Source of the DNA: an uncultured Prevotella sp.
GTDB taxonomy: Bacteria; Bacteroidota; Bacteroidia; Bacteroidales; Bacteroidaceae
Assembly: GCA_905236755.1 (NCBI GenBank)
Contig: CAJOCR010000011.1
Coordinates: forward strand, 1-64,000
DNA length: 64,000 nt
Direction of reading: 5' to 3'
Positions 59,191 through 64,000 of this stretch are shown in pieces. Numbering within the stretch: position 1 is the stretch's first letter; the number at the start of each line of letters is the position of its first letter. A model generated the notes under the pieces. The model searched no databases, was not told where the DNA came from, and saw nothing but the letters and a program-made list of their open reading frames with translations. A program made the position numbers and the translations under genes.

Positions 59191-60742
59191 GAATATACTT
59201 TCTATAACTGCTATGCTGGTGGCTATCACAGCCTCTGCACAAAACGATTCACTTATGAATCAGGGCAGATATGATTATGAACTAAGCAAAAGTGCATGGC
59301 AAGGAAGCAACAATGCTGCCTCTCTGTCATTGCAAAACCATATAAACTTTGGTAAAGCATATTTCAACTACAGCCATAAAGGAGGCGATTTCTATCGTGT
59401 TCAGGAAGGCGATATGAACAATCGCTTGCAATTCTTCACCGAAAGCTGGCAGAAGTTAGGCAAATATCTCTATGCCTATGGCAAGTTTGATTTCAACACC
59501 GGTCGCACCAAAAACCGTTCATGGACCGATGTTATGCGCCCTTATAACAGCAATCCTTACTTCTCCGGATCTGGCATCAAGGCATCCTACGAAGAACAAA
59601 ATATCAATCTTACAGCTGCCATTGGTTCTGTAGAACTGATGAACGGCTGGCGTTTCGGTGCAAAACTCGATTATAATCTTGGAGACCTGAGCCGACTACG
59701 CGATCCACGCTCACGTTCTCAGCTGCTCAACTACAAACTTACACCAGCCATTACCTATAGCACAGGCAACAACATCATTGGTATTGCAGGCTGGTACAAC
59801 CGCAGAAAAGAAAAAATTTCAAACGTAACCACAGTTGATAACACAACAAAGAAGATTTACTATTTGATGTATGGTTTGGAAAATGCTGTCGGTTCTATGG
59901 GAGGTTCAAGCGGCTATCAGCGTGAATGGGTGAACCATGAGTTTGGTGCAGAACTCAGTTATGGATACAACAACTACAACTACAACAATATGACAGTAGT
60001 TTCTATTGCACGTGGTTCGGAAGGTGTATATGGTCAATACAAGTATCAGCCAGGACACTACTATACATATAACTACGCATTTAAATCACAGCATCGTTAT
60101 AGAAGTAGTGAAACAACCCTTCATCAGCTCGACCTGTACGGAAGCTACACCGAAGGCTATGCCAACGAATATCGTCAACAGTTAGTTGTTACAACAGATC
60201 CTTCAACTGGTTACAACTCATACCGATACGACAACCAGCTCACCTATAACAAGCGCTATCAGGTGACACTCTTTGACGCAAACTTCCATTATCGTTTCAA
60301 CAAGGTTGCTAATAAAGAGATACCTATGTTCGTAGGCATCCTGGCATCACTGAAACAAGTAAACAACAAATATCTGTTGAACACCTCTACTCTAAAATAC
60401 AGCAATGTTGATGTAACATTGGAAAACGGTTGGAACTTCAGCAACATAGGTTTTTCTACTACAATACAATTAGGTTATAACAACTCTACAAAGAGCACCC
60501 TTGAACTAGCTGACCCTTCAACCGATTATGCACAAAACGTGCTAATCCCCGACATGGATATACTTGGTGCAAGCTATGCTCACGGCTATCTTGAACTGAT
60601 GTATCAGCGTCCTGTATCTATCAAGGGAATGCGCAGCAACTGGTTCATTAAAGGCTATGGTAATTTAGCTATATCAAAGAAGATAAACGATGAAAGACTG
60701 AAACGACACACCATCGGTCTCAGCATCGGACTGTTCTATTAA
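59180..60742 (+). CDS. DUF6850-like outer-membrane beta-barrel protein
   Basis: The start at 59180 (or the next ATG at 59183) gives about 520 residues with a signal peptide (MMIKNILSITAMLVAITASA); the frame continues upstream without a signal, so the longer form is rejected. Conserved parts: SLQNHINFGKAYFNYSHKGGDFYRVQEG and a dozen aromatic barrel strands with a C-terminal IGLSIGLFY. This resembles DUF6850 proteins that accompany DUF4876 and a TonB receptor. Function unknown. Overlaps the DUF4876-like gene and ends in a terminator. Confidence 0.78.
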   Translation: MMIKNILSITAMLVAITASAQNDSLMNQGRYDYELSKSAWQGSNNAASLSLQNHINFGKAYFNYSHKGGDFYRVQEGDMNNRLQFFTESWQKLGKYLYAYGKFDFNTGRTKNRSWTDVMRPYNSNPYFSGSGIKASYEEQNINLTAAIGSVELMNGWRFGAKLDYNLGDLSRLRDPRSRSQLLNYKLTPAITYSTGNNIIGIAGWYNRRKEKISNVTTVDNTTKKIYYLMYGLENAVGSMGGSSGYQREWVNHEFGAELSYGYNNYNYNNMTVVSIARGSEGVYGQYKYQPGHYYTYNYAFKSQHRYRSSETTLHQLDLYGSYTEGYANEYRQQLVVTTDPSTGYNSYRYDNQLTYNKRYQVTLFDANFHYRFNKVANKEIPMFVGILASLKQVNNKYLLNTSTLKYSNVDVTLENGWNFSNIGFSTTIQLGYNNSTKSTLELADPSTDYAQNVLIPDMDILGASYAHGYLELMYQRPVSIKGMRSNWFIKGYGNLAISKKINDERLKRHTIGLSIGLFY

Positions 60743-60770
60743 ACACTTTTTTAATACATATCAACAAATA

Positions 60771-60806
60771 AAGCGTGGTGCTCTACTATGAACACCACGC
60801 TTTTGT
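60771..60806. terminator. Intrinsic terminator after the receptor operon
   Basis: Stem AAGCGTGGTG (60771-60780) with CACCACGCTT (60793-60802), 12-nt loop, followed by TTG; the A/T flanks allow use in both directions, also for the leftward GH2 gene, which ends at 60855. Confidence 0.85.
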
Positions 60807-60854
60807 ATATTAAAACAGTTCTTTTAAACTATTCTTTTATATCTCAAAGATATA

Positions 60855-63077
60855 CTATTTCATTGATATCTTTGCTGTAGCTAATCCTTTTGCTGAAACA
60901 GAAAGAACGCATTTCTTACCACCTCTATCAACAATAGCAAGACAACGACCATGCCAAGTGCGATGTTTTGCATCAAAATATGGGTCATCATCCTTTATGT
61001 CTGCATTACCAACAGCAAGCAAGCTACCACCATTGACTGTAAATGTAAGTTCGGTATCTGATGTAGGAACAACACGTCCTTGTGCATCAACAATCTCAGC
61101 TGTTATAAACGACAAATTCTTATAGTTCTTCGTTGTTAAGCGTATCTTATTAGGAGTTCCTGCTGTATGAAGTTCTGCCTGTTCATCGCCTGCTTCAGCA
61201 CGGAGTACACCAGGCTGATATGACAATTTAAATACAGCCTTCATCTCTTTTGTTTCTTGCTCACCAACCAGCTGGTCATTAAGATATAGACTAACTTTAG
61301 GTTTGGTGCTATAAACCTCTACCTCAATAGGCTTACCTTCCCAATTAGGCCATGTCCAACTCTGTTGTGTAGGCCAAGTACTCCACATTGATGTTTTTAC
61401 CTTACCAATATAGCCGTCAGGTTCACGAACCGCCATAGCTGTTTGCCCACCATTCCACAGTAGTGAACGATAGAAACTGATAGGCTTTCGCTGTCCAACG
61501 AGGTCAATATCACCACAATATGCGGCATGCCATGGATATAACGGACGCTCCCATGACTCACCAGGAACATCTCCCTCATAATAATAACGACCAATACCAG
61601 ACTCGCCAATATAATCAATTCCTGTCCAAACAAAATCTCCGATGATATAATTATGTGTCTGTACCGTACGATAATTATTCCAAGCATCACGTGGATAACT
61701 CTCGGTCTGCATCATCACTCTATTTGGCACACGCTCATGATCGCTTTCAGCCTTAAAAATCATATAATTATAGCCAACAATATCATGTTCGGCAGCCAAT
61801 GGATCGTAAATATCCCAATCTCTATCCCATGCTGCAAGAGCAGATGTTACAGGACGGTGCTGAGGGTCGTTCACACGTATGCGAGCAGCTAAGTTATGAG
61901 CAGTCTTAACAACCTCTATCTTTTTACGCTCAATAACCTCGTTACCTATACTCCAACAGAAAACACTTGGGTGCAAACGATCGCGTTTTACCATTGCATC
62001 AATATCGCGCTCCCACCACTGGTCAAATATAGAAGAATAGTCGTAATCATTATTATTCTTCTTTTCACGCCAGCCATCTAACGCCTCGTCTATAACAAGA
62101 AGTCCCAATTCGTCACAAGCTCTCAAAAAAGCTTCCGAAGGAGGGTTATGAGAAGTGCGCACAGCGTTGAAGCCACCTTCTTTTATCAGCTGTGCCTTGC
62201 GATATTCTGCATCATCAAATGCTGCAGCTCCCAGTATGCCATTATCATGATGAACACATGCTCCATTCAGCTTTAGTGGCTTTCCATTAAGGAGCAATCC
62301 TTTATCTGCGCTGTAATCTATTGTGCGAATACCGTATGTAACTGGTATTTTATCGCCTTCAGGTATTGTCAGTTCTGTATGATACAGATATGGCGATTCT
62401 GGCGACCACAGCCGAGGATTTTCCACCTCTATTGTCTTTTGAAATGCACGTGTAGAACCATCAGCCTGCACCACATTTGCTGTAAAAACAACATGATGTA
62501 TATCAGGAGTGCTCACAGCCACACTCCAATCATCAATATATGTTTTGTCGGTAGTAACAAGCCACACATTGCGATAGATACCAGAGCCAGAATACCAACG
62601 ACAATTAGGTTGCTTTGAATTATCCACGCTAACAACTATTTCGTTGTTACCAGCATGAACATAAGGAGTGGCATCAACCCAAAAAGAAGAATAGCCATAA
62701 GGCCAACCACCAGCCTTTTTACCATTTATATACACCTGAGAGCTCATATATACTCCCTCAAAATATAGGCGAATCTTCTTACCTGTGTAATTTTTACCAA
62801 GAGATAGTGTGCGACGATACCAACCTTTTCCCGTAGGCAAATAGCCACCACCGCCACCGGCAGGAGCATTAGCATTAAACCGATGGTGAATGCTCCAATC
62901 GTGTGGAAGAACCACAGCCTTTGCTTTAGTAAAGTCACTGTCGTTTTCAACAAACTGCCATTGCGTGTTCAATAGCTTTTTACGTTCAATGTTTTTTGTC
63001 TTAGCAGCTACTGTCTTAGTTGCAGTCAGTAGCATCGCTGCTATTAACAGCGAGGTTGATAGTTTTTGAATATCCAT
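60855..63077 (-). CDS. Glycoside hydrolase family 2 enzyme (beta-galactosidase-like)
   Basis: Start at 63077 (MDIQKLSTSLLIAAMLLTAT) gives a signal peptide; the frame upstream to 63152 lacks one. The 740-residue protein has the GH2 jelly-roll (about 30-190, VVLPHDWSIHHRF, FEGVYMSSQVYINGK, NSKQPNCRWYSGSGIYRNVWL), an Ig-like domain, the TIM barrel with acid/base Glu in WSIGNEVIE (residue 380) and nucleophile Glu in MQTESYPRD (about 459), then C-terminal Ig-like domains. The Ig domain between STPDI and ENPRLWSPE is only about 27 residues, some 40 shorter than I would expect. Catalytic residues are intact. Periplasmic or surface; substrate is a beta-linked sugar, not determinable. Confidence 0.88.
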   Translation of the reverse strand: MDIQKLSTSLLIAAMLLTATKTVAAKTKNIERKKLLNTQWQFVENDSDFTKAKAVVLPHDWSIHHRFNANAPAGGGGGYLPTGKGWYRRTLSLGKNYTGKKIRLYFEGVYMSSQVYINGKKAGGWPYGYSSFWVDATPYVHAGNNEIVVSVDNSKQPNCRWYSGSGIYRNVWLVTTDKTYIDDWSVAVSTPDIHHVVFTANVVQADGSTRAFQKTIEVENPRLWSPESPYLYHTELTIPEGDKIPVTYGIRTIDYSADKGLLLNGKPLKLNGACVHHDNGILGAAAFDDAEYRKAQLIKEGGFNAVRTSHNPPSEAFLRACDELGLLVIDEALDGWREKKNNNDYDYSSIFDQWWERDIDAMVKRDRLHPSVFCWSIGNEVIERKKIEVVKTAHNLAARIRVNDPQHRPVTSALAAWDRDWDIYDPLAAEHDIVGYNYMIFKAESDHERVPNRVMMQTESYPRDAWNNYRTVQTHNYIIGDFVWTGIDYIGESGIGRYYYEGDVPGESWERPLYPWHAAYCGDIDLVGQRKPISFYRSLLWNGGQTAMAVREPDGYIGKVKTSMWSTWPTQQSWTWPNWEGKPIEVEVYSTKPKVSLYLNDQLVGEQETKEMKAVFKLSYQPGVLRAEAGDEQAELHTAGTPNKIRLTTKNYKNLSFITAEIVDAQGRVVPTSDTELTFTVNGGSLLAVGNADIKDDDPYFDAKHRTWHGRCLAIVDRGGKKCVLSVSAKGLATAKISMK

Positions 63078-63397
63078 AAGATTTGTTAATAAGAAGTGTA
63101 AATGTAGCAATATTACCGCAGAACCAAATGCAAGCACAAAATAAATTAACATTATTTACCTATACTTCCTGCAGAGTAATCTGTTACAATTAATAAAACA
63201 TTATCATTACACGGAAAATTAACGACATAATTATACGGACATTATACGGAGAAGTTTACTGACTGGTTAGGGAAAAATTTCTCTCTGCCCTGAAACTTAA
63301 AATTTCACTATTTGGTGTTTTTCATTAACAAGATACATACGTAAGTTTTTGGGGTTACTCTTAAAAAACTGTGTTGATATTTTGAAGAAATAAAAAA

Positions 63398-63439
63398 AAC
63401 GTTCTGTGCTGTATGCTTTATAAGCATTCAGCACAGAAC
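63398..63439. terminator. Hairpin downstream of the sugar kinase
   Basis: TTCTGTGCTG (63400-63409) pairs with CAGCACAGAA (63429-63438), with an inner ATGCTTTATAAGCAT hairpin. On the minus strand it is followed by a T-run (the AAAAAA at 63391-63396 region), as expected for a terminator of the leftward kinase gene. Confidence 0.8.
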
Positions 63440-63485
63440 TAAGAACCTGTTTTCTTTCTGACACAGGAGTTTACAGGTGATCCGC
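63440..63485 (-). repeat. Dispersed repeat family A, partial divergent copy
   Basis: Minus-strand reading GATCACCTGTAAACTCCTGT, then GTCAGAAAGAAAACAGG, parallels GCTCACCAGTAATTCCCTGT and GTTAGGAAGAAAACC of copy 2. As in copy 1, it begins a few bases beyond a gene stop (63489), and only the first third of the element is recognisable. Confidence 0.5.
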
Positions 63486-63488
63486 TTT

Positions 63489-64000
63489 CTATCTCTGAAT
63501 ACGACCGCCAAACGAGGTCATATTAGAAAGAATTTCCTCTTCGGTGACAAGATTCTGATCACCTGCTACGGTATTCTTCAATGCCGATGCTGACACAGAG
63601 AACTCAAGACAGCGCTGATCATCATCACCCCATTTCTTACGGGCGTGCATGAAAGCAGCCACCCAAGCATCACCAACACCCATTTGATCGACGATAGGAT
63701 TAATGTCGTAGATGCGCGAAGTGTATATCTTTCCTTCACTCCACAGAACTCCTGCATTGACATGATGTTGGAAAGATAGCTGGTTGCGATGAGCAATGAG
63801 CATTCGCTTACAACGTGGGAACATCTCGTGAAGTTTAGCAAAATATTCCTCGTAAGCGTCAAGATCAAACTGATAGCTCTCATCAAGGGCTGTAAAAGGA
63901 ATAGGCTTCAAGCCACTTGCTACATACCACTCGTTCTGATCGCCAAAGATAAACGAGCTATACTGCATCAAGTCCTGCAAGGCTTTCTGGGCATTTGCAC
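63489..64000 (-). CDS. PfkB family sugar kinase, C-terminal part (cut by window edge)
   Basis: The frame is open at the right edge: translating from 64000 gives ANAQKALQDLMQYSSF and no start is needed, so a TTG near 63980 is not the true start. The visible 169 residues are the C-terminal half of a ribokinase/PfkB-type kinase. The catalytic region is DQMGVGDAWVAAFMHA, where GVGD holds the anion hole and Asp base (usually GxGD). FGDQNEWYVASG and RMLIAHRNQ resemble 2-keto-3-deoxygluconate kinases of Bacteroidota, but sugar specificity is not certain. The gene precedes GH2 in the same direction with a terminator between. Confidence 0.82.
   Translation of the reverse strand, partial: ANAQKALQDLMQYSSFIFGDQNEWYVASGLKPIPFTALDESYQFDLDAYEEYFAKLHEMFPRCKRMLIAHRNQLSFQHHVNAGVLWSEGKIYTSRIYDINPIVDQMGVGDAWVAAFMHARKKWGDDDQRCLEFSVSASALKNTVAGDQNLVTEEEILSNMTSFGGRIQR

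Larger units (their letters stand above)
63078..63488. other. Intergenic region with direct repeats, no gene
   Basis: It contains three ATTAYACGGA direct repeats (63206-63215, 63230-63239, 63241-63250) that may be regulator sites for the GH2 gene, a divergent fragment of repeat family A (63336-63375, 63440-63485), and the hairpin 63398-63439. No coding frame is supported. Confidence 0.6.

Noticed and set aside
63978..63980. TTG start of the sugar kinase
   Set aside because: The frame is open to the window edge and the kinase N-terminal half is missing, so the gene is cut, not short.
1..64000. tRNA genes, transposases, integrases or phage genes
   Set aside because: I looked for cloverleaf-like GC-rich segments and for typical transposase motifs and found none that I could support by eye.

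Overview
This window reads as chromosomal DNA of a Bacteroidales bacterium, most likely Prevotella or a close relative. Supporting evidence: SusC/SusD pairs, TonB-dependent receptors and many Bacteroidota-specific lipoprotein families; a carbamoyltransferase of the Bacteroides succinyl/acetylornithine type; and repeated matches to the Bacteroidota promoter (TTTG, about 20 nt, TAnnTTTG) in front of genes. No tRNA, CRISPR array, transposase or phage gene was seen. The window has a mosaic of short dispersed intergenic repeats, several of which run into the ends of reading frames.

Layout. 1-787: a leftward promoter and leader that look like those of an rRNA operon lying outside the window, then a GC-rich repeat hairpin. 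0.8-4.4 kb: a MetE-like protein divergent from an Lrp/AsnC regulator, then an ECF sigma factor, its probable anti-sigma and a secreted protein. 4.5-8.9 kb: an AT-rich block with an outer-membrane protein, a membrane-tethered winged-helix regulator of inverted ToxR layout, an outer-membrane barrel and a small anchored protein. 10.7-21.3 kb: a locus with two receptor/SusD pairs, a DUF4843-type and a PKD-like lipoprotein, facing a large zinc metalloprotease (21.7-24.1 kb); this suggests capture of a proteinaceous substrate. 24.7-29.1 kb: a Bax-inhibitor-1 protein, a small lipoprotein, and a histidine phosphatase fused to a GH92 domain that lacks its catalytic segment.

29.4-40.8 kb is the biosynthetic core: argR, a GNAT acyltransferase, argG, pspC, argC, argD, proC, an XRE-cupin regulator with an acyl-CoA ligase, proB, proA and the argF-type carbamoyltransferase. 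They carry glutamate toward citrulline/arginine (ArgG acts after citrulline) and to proline; argB, argH and the deacylase are not in the window. 41.1-42.6 kb is a small AT-rich block of unknown genes with two paralogous lipoproteins. 42.7-50.5 kb holds leftward genes (a beta-propeller with a heme motif, a membrane protein, a NigD-like lipoprotein, an acyltransferase, ddl, an rluD-type synthase, a PASTA protein), then rpmH. 51.1-54.9 kb is housekeeping: efp, a glycosyltransferase, radC, lpxH, a DUF59 protein. 55.2-60.7 kb is a three-gene outer-membrane operon (TonB receptor, DUF4876-like lipoprotein, DUF6850-like barrel). 60.9-64.0 kb has a GH2 glycosidase and the end of a PfkB-type sugar kinase cut by the window edge.

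The most notable points are the phosphatase-GH92 fusion with a deleted active site, Ser at position 90 of the ornithine-type carbamoyltransferase, the inverted-ToxR regulator with a palindrome next to a strong promoter, and the recruitment of dispersed repeats into gene ends, including a SusD signal peptide. All family names come from reading motifs and memory; no database search was run.
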